From positions 1-64,000 of the forward strand of contig JAWKTM010000007.1 in NCBI GenBank assembly GCA_041399085.1: 64,000 nucleotides of DNA, given 5' to 3'. The notes beneath the pieces are model-generated. The model worked only from the letters and a program-made list of their open reading frames with translations, had not been told where the DNA came from and did not search any database. Shown in pieces: positions 39,373-48,783 of the stretch. Positions within the stretch are counted from its first letter, which is position 1; each line of letters opens with the position of its first letter. The position numbers and the translations under genes were made by a program. This DNA comes from JAWKTM01 sp041399085. Its GTDB lineage: Bacteria; Planctomycetota; Planctomycetia; Pirellulales; Pirellulaceae.

Positions 39373-42279
39373 GTGATTCGCAATGTCCTTCGCTCCGCTC
39401 GTCTCTTGCTTCTGTCCGTCTGTGCCGTGTGGCCAGTCGTCGCCTCGGCGGCGGATGAAGTGACCCGCGAAGTCGATCTGCTGGTCGTCGGAGGTTCGGA
39501 GTCGGCGGTCGCGGCGGCCGTGCAAGCCGCGCGATTGGGCGTTCCGCGCATCGCGATCGTCAACGATATCGCTTGGCTGGGCGGACAGTTCACGGCCGAA
39601 GGTCTGGGTGCGGTCGATGAGTGGACGATCTACCACGGCCGGCGCGAACCGTTTCCTCGCAGCGGTCTGTTCCTAGAGATCATGAACCGCATCGAACAAC
39701 GCATGCGAGTGAAGTACGGACACGCTCGCCCCGGCAATTCGTTTTGTGCTTGGACGACGTGCGAACCGCGCGAAACCGAGCGGCTGTTTCGCGAGCTGTT
39801 GGCGCCGTATCAACGATCCAACGGCGGGTCGGTCGAGTTGTTCGAGGACTACGAGCCAATCGCCGTCGACACGGCCGATAAGCGCGTCACGGGCGTTCGC
39901 TTCGCGTCCACGAAGAGCGCCCCGCCGCTTGCGATTCGCGCGACGCTCACCATCGACGCCTCGGACTGGGGCGACGTCATCCGGCTCAGCGGCGCTCGCT
40001 ATCTGCGCGGTCCCGATTTGAAATCCGCGTTCAACGAACCGAGCGCGCCGACCGACGCTTCGCAAGTGGAACCGAACGAGATGAATCCGATTACGTACTG
40101 CATGGTGCTGCGCGAGAGCGACCGAGCCGGAGTGATCGATCCGCCGCGCGGTTACGACCCGCGAACGTATTTCGGCGCGACGATCGTCACGGCCGAGCAG
40201 TACAAAGCCGTCGGCTGGCCGAAAGGAACGATGGGCCCGTTCGCTCGGCCGTGGATCGAATCGGAGATGAAGAACGGCCCGTATGGCGAAACCCCGAGCG
40301 TCTACACGCATCGTCGCTTGGTCGATCGCCGGCATTTGAATTTGCCCGTCGGCAGCGAGTTGGTGTTGGTGAATTGGCCGTTGCAGGATTACCCGACGTA
40401 TAACTTTCCTCGCCATGTGAACGAGGCGTTGGAAGCTAACGAGCCCGGCGCGTCGCGTAAGAATCTGGTCGACATGACACCGAGTCAGCGGCGGATTGTG
40501 TTCGACGATGCAAAACGTCACACGCTGGGCTTGCTGCACTACCTACAAACGCTGGCGGATTCGTCGGACGACGAAAACGCCGTGAGCTTTCGACGAATGG
40601 AATTGACGGACGAGTTTGGCACGGCGGATCGTTTGCCGTGGAAGCCTTACGTGCGCGAAGGCTTGCGGCTGGACGCCTTGTACATGCTTCGCGAAACGGA
40701 CGTCCGCGATCGTGACGGCGTTCAGTCTTGGGCCGACCACATGGTGCATGACAACGTGTTTGGATTTCAATTCAACATCGACTTTCATCCCACCAAACGC
40801 ATCTTTCTGAACGACGACAACACCGGCCCCTGGGCTCATATTCATTCGTCGTATCGCCATTGGGGCACGCATACCGACCGAGCCGGCTTTCCGCTGCGCT
40901 GCCTCGTCCCCGCGAGGTTCGACGGGCTGCTGGGCGCGGGAAAAAACCTCGGCTACACCAGCATCGTGTCGTCGGCCGTTCGGTTGCATGGGCACGGAAT
41001 GATGGCCGGACAAGCGGCCGCGACCGTGGCGGCCGTGGCTCTGGATGAGAAGCGAACGCCGCGCGAAGTCGCCGCCCGGATCGAATCGGTGCGGCAAGTC
41101 CAGTCGCTATTGGTCGAGCCGCCGGTCGATCGCTTTACCGGTCAGCGCCCGCCAGGCGGGGTGTTATGGCCTTACCACGATTTGCCGACCGACGCTAATT
41201 GCTTCGAGGCCGTCAACCAATTGTCCGTGCGAACTGTACTGGTCGGTTCACCGGGACAACAAGACTTTCGGCCCAGCGAGCCGATTCCGCGCCGCGAAGT
41301 GGCTCGTGCCGCGATCCGAGCGGCATTGGCTACGGCGAGCCTAACTCGGCACATTTACGCCGTTGAAGACAACCAGCGACGCTTTCGCGATGTCGACTTC
41401 TACGATCCCGATTACGCCGCGATTGAAACTCTGGCGGCCCAACTTTCCGAGACAAATCCGGCTTCGCTTGGCACGGACGGAAAAGAAACCACGAGGCGAG
41501 AATTCAAACCGGATCATCCCGCGGACGAATTGTTCGTCCGCGAAGTCTTCACGGCTTTCGATTGGAAGAATCCGCCTGCGGGCGAGCCGATCACGCGATC
41601 CAACTTCGCCATCGGCTTATGGGACGCGATACGGGAGCATGATGAACTCGCGTTTGCGTCGTCGCCACGCTTTGAGTCGTCCGACGTCGATCGGGATGGC
41701 GACGGGCGAACGGATCGCGACGATCCGCTGCCGTTCGATCGCGACAACGACAGCGTTCCGGACCTGTTGGATTCCGACAACGACGAGGATGGATTGGCCG
41801 ACGGTGTGAAGCCGCCGCCGTTCACCGGTCGACGTTTTAACTTCGCGGGCCCGGACACTGCGGACCTGCCACGCTACACGTCCGACCGCGGCCAGCCGTT
41901 CGATGCGAAGCGAGGATTTGGCTGGAGCCGCGACCTTTCGGAAAACCACCGCCGGCGCGGCCGTTCTTCCGATGTGGCTCGCGACACCTTTCTTTTCACT
42001 CGCGAGACGGACCGCTGGGAATGCATGATTGAGAATGGCCGGTACCGTGTCACGCTATGCCTCGGCGACAGCGGCCACGCTCAGCCCGGCCAACACGCCC
42101 GAGTTGAAGGTCAGCTCGCGGCGGACAATGTCTCGACGGCCGAGGGCGAACATCACCTCGTGACCAATACCGTGGAAGTCATCGACGGTCGCCTCACCAT
42201 CGACATCGGCTCCGGCCGCCCCGGCTTCAATACCTGCCTTAACTGGCTAAGCATCGAGCGTCTGGACGATCGACCCTGA
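39373..42279 (+). CDS. Secreted FAD-dependent oxidoreductase with SLH-like, calcium-repeat and C-terminal beta domains
   Basis: A 968-residue exported flavoprotein. After a signal peptide (to VASAADE) lies the FAD-binding motif V-V-G-G-S-E-S-A-V-A-A-A, and the rest of the FAD-oxidoreductase family (pfam FAD_oxidored; W-L-G-G-Q-F-T-A-E-G, D-A-S-D-W-G-D-V) to about residue 575. Residues ~625-700 resemble S-layer homology repeats (N-Q-L-S-V-R-T-V-L, F-R-P-S-E-P-I-P-R-R-E-V-A). Then Asp-rich thrombospondin type 3-like repeats (D-V-D-R-D-G-D-G-R-T-D, ~770-815) should bind calcium, and the last ~150 residues are a malectin-like beta domain. GTG start at 39373. The substrate may be a polysaccharide; that is inference. 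Confidence 0.85.
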   Translation: MIRNVLRSARLLLLSVCAVWPVVASAADEVTREVDLLVVGGSESAVAAAVQAARLGVPRIAIVNDIAWLGGQFTAEGLGAVDEWTIYHGRREPFPRSGLFLEIMNRIEQRMRVKYGHARPGNSFCAWTTCEPRETERLFRELLAPYQRSNGGSVELFEDYEPIAVDTADKRVTGVRFASTKSAPPLAIRATLTIDASDWGDVIRLSGARYLRGPDLKSAFNEPSAPTDASQVEPNEMNPITYCMVLRESDRAGVIDPPRGYDPRTYFGATIVTAEQYKAVGWPKGTMGPFARPWIESEMKNGPYGETPSVYTHRRLVDRRHLNLPVGSELVLVNWPLQDYPTYNFPRHVNEALEANEPGASRKNLVDMTPSQRRIVFDDAKRHTLGLLHYLQTLADSSDDENAVSFRRMELTDEFGTADRLPWKPYVREGLRLDALYMLRETDVRDRDGVQSWADHMVHDNVFGFQFNIDFHPTKRIFLNDDNTGPWAHIHSSYRHWGTHTDRAGFPLRCLVPARFDGLLGAGKNLGYTSIVSSAVRLHGHGMMAGQAAATVAAVALDEKRTPREVAARIESVRQVQSLLVEPPVDRFTGQRPPGGVLWPYHDLPTDANCFEAVNQLSVRTVLVGSPGQQDFRPSEPIPRREVARAAIRAALATASLTRHIYAVEDNQRRFRDVDFYDPDYAAIETLAAQLSETNPASLGTDGKETTRREFKPDHPADELFVREVFTAFDWKNPPAGEPITRSNFAIGLWDAIREHDELAFASSPRFESSDVDRDGDGRTDRDDPLPFDRDNDSVPDLLDSDNDEDGLADGVKPPPFTGRRFNFAGPDTADLPRYTSDRGQPFDAKRGFGWSRDLSENHRRRGRSSDVARDTFLFTRETDRWECMIENGRYRVTLCLGDSGHAQPGQHARVEGQLAADNVSTAEGEHHLVTNTVEVIDGRLTIDIGSGRPGFNTCLNWLSIERLDDRP

Positions 42280-42309
42280 ATGCAGCTTATCAAGCTGGTT
42301 GCGAATTGC

Positions 42310-42372
42310 AGCGGTAGGACGCGAGTCCTCCGGTTTCGCGGCGCTAAACGGCTCGTGCCGCTCGGGCAAAAC
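42310..42372. repeat. Palindromic element, copy A
   Basis: AGCGGTAGGA-CGCGAG-TCCT, then CCGGTTTCGC, then a second small hairpin CGG-CTCGTG-CCG. It lies between the convergent FAD-enzyme and DUF1501 genes. Related copies are at 46354 and 53653. Confidence 0.65.
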
Positions 42373-42410
42373 GGTTAGTTGCTCGCTCGTAGGTCTGAAT
42401 ACGGTCGGTG

Positions 42411-42470
42411 GGCAAAGGAATTGGTGGCAAGGGAATTGGGGGCAAGTGAATTGGGGGCAAAGGAATTCGG
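42411..42470. repeat. 15-bp tandem repeat, four copies
   Basis: Four exact-length units starting GGCAA(A/G)(G/T)GAATT(G/C)GG at 42411, 42426, 42441 and 42456. Units differ at two or three bases. It lies 18 bp downstream of the stop of DUF1501 on the opposite strand. Confidence 0.92.
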
Positions 42471-42487
42471 GCATGGGTGGAGCGGCG

Positions 42488-43966
42488 CTATGCCAGAATC
42501 GATCGCAGCACTTGGCCGCCTACGTCGGTTAGACGATAGTCGCGACCTTGGAAACGGTAGGTTAGCTGCTCGTGATCCAAACCCAGCAAATGCAGGATCG
42601 TGGCGTGTAGATCGGGCAGCGTCACGGGGTTCTCGACCGCGTGATAGCCGAACTCGTCCGTCGCTCCGTAAATCGTTCCCGGTTTAATCCCGCCGCCAGC
42701 CATCCACATCGTAAAACCGCGATGGTGATGATCGCGGCCCTTGCCGCCTTCGGCGTTCGGCGTGCGACCAAATTCGCCGCCCCAGACGACCAGCGTCGTG
42801 TCGAGCAGCCCGCGCTGTTTCAGATCGGTTAGCAGCGCCGCAATCGGCCGATCGGTCTCGGCGCAGTGCAGCCGATGATTCTTTTCCAAATCGTCGTGCG
42901 CGTCCCAAGCTCGCGGGCCTTCGTTGCCGCCGCTGTAAAGCTGCACGAAGCGAACGCCGCGTTCGACCAATCGCCGAGCCAACAGACAGTTGCGGCCAAA
43001 GTGCTGGCTGACCTTATTGTCCAAGCCGTACAGCCGATGGATGCTTTCCGGCTCGCGCGACAAATCCACAGCTTCCGGCGCGCTGTTCTGCATCCGAAAC
43101 GCCAGCTCATAGGCGGCGATGCGCGAACGCAATTCTTCGTCGGCCGGATGAGCCGCGGCGTAGTCCGAGTTCCAACGGCCCAGCAGATCCAACTGAGCTC
43201 GCTGCCGCGACGTCGAAACGCCAGCCGGCGGACGCACATACGCGATCGGCTCACCCGCCGTGCGCAGCGGCGTTCCCTGAAAGCTGGCCGGCATGAAACC
43301 GTTCGACCAATTCAGCGCGCCGTTCACCGGCGCTCCCTGATGATCCATCATCACGATGAAACCGGGCAAATCCTGGCACTGGCTGCCCAACCCATAAGTG
43401 GTCCACGAACCGATGCTCGGATGCCCAGCCAACAGCGAACCGGACTGCATTTGAAACAACGCCGGTCCGTGATTGTTGCTCTTACAAGTCATCGAGCGAA
43501 TCACGCACAATTCGTCGGCTACCTTTGCCAGTTCGGGATACTGATCGCAAATATCGATGCCGGCCTCGCCGTGCTTGGCGAATTGAAACGGGCTGCGCAT
43601 CGCGTTCGCGCGCGTCTTGCCCATAAACGCGTCTTCCTTCTTGAAGACCGGAATCTCTTGATCGTGCCAACGATCCAACTCGGGCTTCGGGTCGAACAGA
43701 TCCACATGGCTCGGCCCGCCGTACATGAACAGAAAGATGACGCTCGTCGCGCGAGCCGTAAAATGCGGCGGCCGGGCAGCCAGTTGCTCGACGTTCGGCG
43801 GAGCTTCCCCGGCTAACCCATCGCGAGCCAGCATCCAGGTCAACGCCAAGTTGCCGAACGCCGCGCCGGTGCGAGCCAGCCAATCTCGCCGCGTGAAGGC
43901 GCCTGACGAATGCAAGAGATTCGAGCAGCCCGAATCGGCCATCGGTTGATTAATCGACATATACAA
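42488..43966 (-). CDS. DUF1501 domain protein, Tat-exported
   Basis: A 492-residue protein of the DUF1501 family, a member of the alkaline-phosphatase-like superfamily of unknown catalytic role. A twin-arginine signal is visible (T-R-R-D-W-L-A-R-T-G, then a short hydrophobic stretch). The family features F-M-Y-G-G-P-S-H-V-D-L-F-D-P-K, G-R-T-P-N-A-E-G-G-K-G-R-D-H-H and H-A-T-I-L-H-L-L-G-L-D-H are present. The start (43966 or 43960) overlaps the end of the DUF1549/DUF1553 gene by about 10-15 bp, so the two are co-translated, as is usual for the pair. Confidence 0.92.
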   Translation of the reverse strand: MYMSINQPMADSGCSNLLHSSGAFTRRDWLARTGAAFGNLALTWMLARDGLAGEAPPNVEQLAARPPHFTARATSVIFLFMYGGPSHVDLFDPKPELDRWHDQEIPVFKKEDAFMGKTRANAMRSPFQFAKHGEAGIDICDQYPELAKVADELCVIRSMTCKSNNHGPALFQMQSGSLLAGHPSIGSWTTYGLGSQCQDLPGFIVMMDHQGAPVNGALNWSNGFMPASFQGTPLRTAGEPIAYVRPPAGVSTSRQRAQLDLLGRWNSDYAAAHPADEELRSRIAAYELAFRMQNSAPEAVDLSREPESIHRLYGLDNKVSQHFGRNCLLARRLVERGVRFVQLYSGGNEGPRAWDAHDDLEKNHRLHCAETDRPIAALLTDLKQRGLLDTTLVVWGGEFGRTPNAEGGKGRDHHHRGFTMWMAGGGIKPGTIYGATDEFGYHAVENPVTLPDLHATILHLLGLDHEQLTYRFQGRDYRLTDVGGQVLRSILA

Positions 43967-46170
43967 ACTCGCTCAGATTCATCAGCACGTGACACAAGTC
44001 GGCCAGCGCGGCGCGGCCGGCGTCTTCGGCTCCCATTCCCTCTTGTTCCAGCAACGCCTGCTGCTCGCCCACGAACGCAACGCCCTCGACCAAGCGCGCT
44101 GTTCGCTCGGCGGCCGCCCAGCGCGATCCACAACGCTCGTTCCACTTGAGCCCGCGCACCATCGCCCGCGTCGTGTCGAGCGCGATCCGCGAACCGCGCC
44201 GCTTGCTCGCGCGCAAACTCGTCATTTAGCAGCACCAGCGATTGCGTTGGCACCAGGCTGTTGTCGCGCACCGGGCAACTGTGCGACGTGTTCGGCGCGT
44301 CGAACAACTCCAGCAACGGCAATTGCAGTTGTCGCTTGACGTACACATACACGCTGCGCCGCCAATGTTCCGCGCCCTCGCGTTTAACCACCGGCCATTT
44401 GTTTCGCTGGCTCGCGACCAACAAATCGGGCCGAATTCGCGGATGAACGCCCGGCCCGCCAGCTTGCGGATTCAACGAACCGGCGACCGACAAGAACGCG
44501 TCGCGAAGCGACTCGGCTTCCAATCGCCGCCGATTCATTCGCCACAGCAGCCGGTTCTCGGGATCCTGGGCGAAGGCATCGTCGCGCGCGTCCGACGCTT
44601 GTTGATAAACGGCCGAAGTCACGATCAGCCGATGCAGCGACTTCAAGCTACCGCCACCGTCGCGAAACTCAGTGGCCAACCAATCCAACAACTCCGGGTG
44701 CGTCGGCGGCTCGCCAAGTCGCCCGAAGTTGCTGGGGGTCGCCACCAATCCGAAACCGAAATGATAATGCCACACGCGGTTCGCAATCACGCGCCAAGTC
44801 AACGGGTTCTCGGCGTCCGTAATCCAATCGGCAAGGTCGATCCGCCGAGCGGCTTCCGCCGGGAACGCGGAGTGCGACGATTCCAAGACTTCCGGCACGT
44901 GCGGTTTCACAACCGGTCCCGGATTCCGCACATCGCCGCGCCACAGCAGCCGCGTGGTCCGCGACGGTTGACCATGCGACGTCAGCACCATCGCCAGCGG
45001 GCTCTTGGCGTCTGGCTTGCCATTGACCGGCCGCAATTTCAGCTCGTCGGCGTCGAACGAATCCAACTCCAACTGGCGTTTCTCGGCGCCGTGAAAGAAC
45101 GCCAGGAATCGGTAGTAGTCGCGCTGGCTCAGCGGATCGTATTTGTGATCGTGGCACCGAGCACAACCGATCGTCAAACCCAGAAACACCGTGCCGGTGG
45201 TCGAGATGATGTCGTCCAACTCGTCCATGCGGTACTTTTCCAACGCGATTCCTTTGCCCATGTTGTCGTCGTTGCTGGGACCGTTGCGGCAAAAGCCGGT
45301 CGCGATCCACGTGTCCAACGTCGCGTCGGCCAGCTCGTCCCCCGCAATCTGCTCGCGCACGAACTGGGCGTAAGGCTTATCGGCGTTGAAGCTGGCGATC
45401 ACATAGTCGCGATATCGCCAAGCGTGCGGTCGATCCAAATCGTTGTGAAAGCCGCCGGAATCCGCGTAACGAGCCAAGTCCAACCAGTGCCGCCCCCAAC
45501 GTTCGCCGTACTGGGGTGAAGCCAGCAAGCGATCGACCACGCGATCCACGGCATCGTTCGAGTCGTCCCCAACAAACGCGGCGACCTCCTCGGGCGTGGG
45601 CGGCAAGCCGATCAAGTCGAAGTACATGCGTCGCAACAGCACGGCACGTTCCGCCGGCTCGCTCGGACTCAGCCCCGCCGACTTCAGCTTCGCCCACACG
45701 AATCGGTCGATCGGCGTGTTCGACCAACCTTCGTCATTGCCATCCGGAACGGGTGGTCGCACCAGCGGGCGGAAAGCCCAGTGGTTGCGATCGGCTTCGG
45801 AAATGCCCGCCGAGCCGACCGGTGTGGCCGGATCAAGCGAATCGATCCAAGCCGCAACGGCTCGCACCTCGTCGTCCGACAACTGACCATCGGGCGGCAT
45901 GTGCGGATCGGCTTCAGAGGCCAAAGATTGGACGAGCAAACTTTCCGCCGAATTGCCAGGCTCGATCACCGCCGCAGTGGCCGAGCCAGCCAATACGCTG
46001 GTCGCGGTCGAAAGGTCCAACCCCTGTTCGGCATCTTCGGCCCCATGACATTCGGCACAATGCCGAGCCAAGATCGGCTGCACGGCCCGCGCGAACTGAT
46101 CGTCCGCATTGGCTCGAACCGAACCAGCGACCAACGCGGCCACGGCGATAACGATCGCAATCCATTTCAC
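43950..46170 (-). CDS. Cytochrome PSCyt1 / DUF1549 / DUF1553 protein, frameshifted near the 3' end
   Basis: The large partner of DUF1501. GTG at 46170 is the start: CAGGAGA lies nine bases before it and a signal peptide (VKWIAIVIAVAALVAGSVRA) follows. Then comes the planctomycete cytochrome domain with heme motif C-A-E-C-H, DUF1549 (P-I-D-R-F-V-W-A-K-L, Y-G-E-R-W-G-R-H-W-L-D) and DUF1553 (W-R-V-I-A-N-R-V-W, S-L-V-P-T-Q-S-L). A second C-A-R-C-H is in the middle. Near 44108-44120 the frame breaks; adding a G and a C restores A-L-G-R-P-P and leads into the proper end A-L-A-D-L-C-H-V-L-M-N-L-S-E-F-V-Y-V-D at 43950. Read without repair, the wrong frame continues ~110 bp to 43840. Confidence 0.9.
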
Positions 46171-46178
46171 TCGACAAA

Positions 46179-46214
46179 TCTCCTGGGCACGGAACGTCTC
46201 CTGGGCACGGAATG
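46179..46214. repeat. 18-bp tandem duplication covering the ribosome-binding site of the DUF1549/1553 gene
   Basis: TCTCCTGGGCACGGAA(C/T)G is present twice, at 46179-46196 and 46197-46214, differing at one base. On the minus strand each copy contains CAGGAGA; the one nearer 46170 is the ribosome-binding site of the GTG start. Confidence 0.9.
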
Positions 46215-46353
46215 AATGCGACCGACGACGCAGCGCTGGTCGGTCGAAGTCGCCTGGCGACGCCCAAATTGTTGGCGAACGTCGCGGTTTCCAATGTAAC
46301 AGAGACGCCGTGACATTTCCGCCGCGAGAAAACGCCGCGACCAAATCTCTGGA

Positions 46354-46388
46354 AGCGGCAGGGCGCGAGCCCTCCGGTTTCGCTACCG
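46354..46388. repeat. Palindromic element, copy B
   Basis: AGCGGCAGGG-CGCGAG-CCCT then CCGGTTTCGC. Compared with copy A at 42310, the stem pair G-C replaces A-T on both sides, a compensatory change. It lies in the 335-bp gap between the DUF1549/1553 start and the glycosylase stop; apart from this and the 18-bp duplication nothing else was seen in 46171-46505. Confidence 0.65.
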
Positions 46389-46505
46389 AATCACTAGGCG
46401 AGCGGCAGATGAAACTATACAAGCACGTGGCGCAAGCCAGTGAATTCGTCGGCACGTTCGCGCGCGATGTCGTGCTCGTATTGGGGCGCTGGCAAGCGTC
46501 TACGG

Positions 46506-47141
46506 TCAACCCTTACCTGCCGTTCGCTTCAAATCCAACGACCGCCAGCAATACCAACTGGCGATCGTGGCGTAAGGCCGCCACGGCACGGCGATGCGCT
46601 CGCAAGTTGCCTTGTCCGGCAAGTCGCCAAGCTCGTACCGATCGCGAATCCCCGTCCGCACGCCCAGGTCGTCGTGAGGCAACACGTCCAACCGCCCCAG
46701 CGAAAAGATCAAGAACATCTGAGCCGTCCAGCGGCCGATTCCTTTCACCAAGATCAATTGCGAGATCACCTGCTCGTCGGTACAGCGGCCGATCCGCGCC
46801 AAGTCGACTTCGCCCGAGTGAACCTTCTCGGCCAAATCCAACACGTAGCTGGCCTTCTGTGGCGACACGCCGGCCGTGCGTAGCTGCTCGGGCGAAAACC
46901 GCAGCAAACCGGCGGGCGTCACGCCTTGCGGCTGAGTCAGCTCGACCAACCGCTGCCGAATCGACCGCGCGGCGCCGGTCGAGATTTGCTGCGAGATAAT
47001 TGAATTGACCAGCATCGCGAAACGATCCCGCTGGGGCCGCAGCGTACATGGCCCCGCTTCGTCAATCAGCCGTCGCATCACGCGATCGGTCGAACGCAAG
47101 TGCTCGACCGCTTGGCCCACGGCCGCTCGCGAATATTTCAT
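46506..47141 (-). CDS. DNA-3-methyladenine glycosylase II-like protein (HhH-GPD)
   Basis: A 211-residue base-excision repair glycosylase of the AlkA/Mag family. Residues ~40-60 (F-A-M-L-V-N-S-I-I-S-Q-Q-I-S) open the HhH-GPD fold. The helix-hairpin-helix is L-V-K-G-I-G-R-W-T-A-Q-M and the catalytic aspartate is in D-V-L-P-H-D-D-L. The N-terminal TBP-like domain of E. coli AlkA is absent, as in yeast Mag-type and short bacterial forms. No partner gene is adjacent; the diguanylate cyclase gene lies 109 bp upstream on the same strand. Confidence 0.9.
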   Translation of the reverse strand: MKYSRAAVGQAVEHLRSTDRVMRRLIDEAGPCTLRPQRDRFAMLVNSIISQQISTGAARSIRQRLVELTQPQGVTPAGLLRFSPEQLRTAGVSPQKASYVLDLAEKVHSGEVDLARIGRCTDEQVISQLILVKGIGRWTAQMFLIFSLGRLDVLPHDDLGVRTGIRDRYELGDLPDKATCERIAVPWRPYATIASWYCWRSLDLKRTAGKG

Positions 47142-47249
47142 GGTGAATCCGTTCTGACGAGTTCGAAGTTGCCCGACCGGCTAAAGAGCATACTTCACCA
47201 CCGTCTCGCCACGATACGACTCGCCATACGTTCCCAGAGCGAAAGGCGA

Positions 47250-48308
47250 CTACGGCGTGGCGGCTAGGGGCGACGGAGTGGTTGCGTGCTGATCTTGTTG
47301 GGCGGGACCATTCTGCCGCGAACTTTCGTTCGGCGAGTCCGACGATGCGGCCGCTTCGCCGTCGACTTCGTGCTCGTCGTCCGGCGTCTTGGCCAGCCGC
47401 AATGTCGCTGGCAACGCGGTTCGCTCGGCTCGGTGGTTGTAGGGCAAGATGTGATGCCCGGAGTGCTGGTACACGCGATTCCGTCCGCCGGCTTTGGCGC
47501 TGTACAACGCCGAATCGGCGCGGGCCAGCAGCGACCTCGCCGTGTCGCCCGTGACGGCCATCGCTACGCCGGCGCTGATCGTTGTTTCCAGTTGCTTCTC
47601 GACGAGCAGCCGAACCCGTTCCGCCAGCACGCAGCCGCCCGCCAGATCGGTCTCGGGACAAACCACGACGAACTCCTCGCCGCCGTAACGAGTGACAATG
47701 TCCGTCTCGCGGGCACTCTGCAGAATTGCCTGGGCCACCTGCTGCAGAATTTCGTCCCCGCGCAGATGCCCGTGCTGATCGTTCAGTTGCTTGAAGCGAT
47801 CGACGTCCAGGATCACGACGGAGAACATGGTGTGATAGCGGGTGAACAGCGCGAAGCGAGCCGCCAGCGTCTCGTCCAACGCCCGACGATTGTTCAAGCC
47901 CGTTAGCGGATCGGTACGCAGTTCGGTGAAGGTCAGCAGCATTCCGGTTTGTTGCCGAATCTCTTCGTAGGCCAACGAAATCTGCTTGGACAGCATTAAC
48001 GTTGGCTTCAACACCCGCTCGGCTTCGCCCGCCAAATCTTGACAAGCGGTCGGATCCGAGGCTTTGCTCAACTCCGTTACGCGGTTCTTGAACGCCACCA
48101 AGCTGGCATGATGTTCGGCCAAGCTGCCTCGCACCTGTTGCGAGACGCACTCCAGATCGCGAATGATGGCCTTGGCGCGCTTCAGCTCGAATCGGTTCGG
48201 CCGCTCGGCCACCATCACTTTGCGAGCCACCTGTTGGCGGCCGACGATATATCCCAACGTCGCCACCACGGCCAGCGCGGCCGGCAGCGAGAACTCCAAG
48301 ATCGGCAT
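47250..48308 (-). CDS. Membrane-anchored GGDEF diguanylate cyclase
   Basis: A 352-residue protein with one N-terminal membrane helix (residues ~5-24), a coiled-coil-rich linker (~35-125) and a GGDEF domain (~130-285). The catalytic signature is G-G-E-E-F and the D-P-L-T-G-L-N-N-R-R-A start is intact. An RxxD inhibitory site is not obvious: the position upstream reads R-E-T-D, five residues before the motif region, which could serve as one. It makes cyclic di-GMP. The C-terminal ~65 residues are low-complexity and unlike other family members. Confidence 0.9.
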   Translation of the reverse strand: MPILEFSLPAALAVVATLGYIVGRQQVARKVMVAERPNRFELKRAKAIIRDLECVSQQVRGSLAEHHASLVAFKNRVTELSKASDPTACQDLAGEAERVLKPTLMLSKQISLAYEEIRQQTGMLLTFTELRTDPLTGLNNRRALDETLAARFALFTRYHTMFSVVILDVDRFKQLNDQHGHLRGDEILQQVAQAILQSARETDIVTRYGGEEFVVVCPETDLAGGCVLAERVRLLVEKQLETTISAGVAMAVTGDTARSLLARADSALYSAKAGGRNRVYQHSGHHILPYNHRAERTALPATLRLAKTPDDEHEVDGEAAASSDSPNESSRQNGPAQQDQHATTPSPLAATP

Positions 48309-48386
48309 CGTTGTTGCCCCTTCCTAATGCCTTAAATCTTCGTTGCGTGGGCCGAGCCGCCGCGTCATTCGACGGCGCGCGGCGGA

Positions 48387-48527
48387 TCACATCCGTTGCG
48401 TGTAGCCTCGCAGGCAGAAGTAACCGACGACCACCAAGCCCGAGAAAATGTACAACCACGTTTCGCGGTCGAAGCCGTCGACCATGCGGATTGTCGAGTT
48501 GAATAGCGAACTGATCTTGTAGTACAC
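48387..48527 (-). CDS. 46-residue small membrane protein
   Basis: GTG start at 48527 with GGAG seven bases upstream. The peptide reads M-Y-Y-K-I-S-S-L-F-N-S-T-I-R-M-V-D-G-F-D then R-E-T-W-L, a membrane helix (residues ~23-40) and a basic end C-L-R-G-Y-T-Q-R-M. Short single-helix proteins with D-R-E/Q-T-W-L before the helix occur in other planctomycetes. It is 78 bp upstream of the diguanylate cyclase gene on the same strand and might form an operon with it. Function unknown. Confidence 0.6.
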   Translation of the reverse strand: MYYKISSLFNSTIRMVDGFDRETWLYIFSGLVVVGYFCLRGYTQRM

Positions 48528-48783
48528 GTCGCGGCTCCTAGCGGCGGCTGGTGAATGTCCACAGTGCCCCCTGGAAAATCGTTCCTCGGACTCTTTCCCT
48601 CTGGAAATCTAGGTCAGAAATCCGCTGGCAGCGTGGGAAAACCGGGGAAATGCGGCTTCGCGTGCCTTGGGAAACGCGCGTTTCGCGGTCGCCGAGGAAA
48701 AGTATTGAGCCGCCTGGACGTTTCGCGTACCATTCCGCGACTTTTTCGGAATGTAGCCACCACGCTGATTGTCGGAGTCAAGC

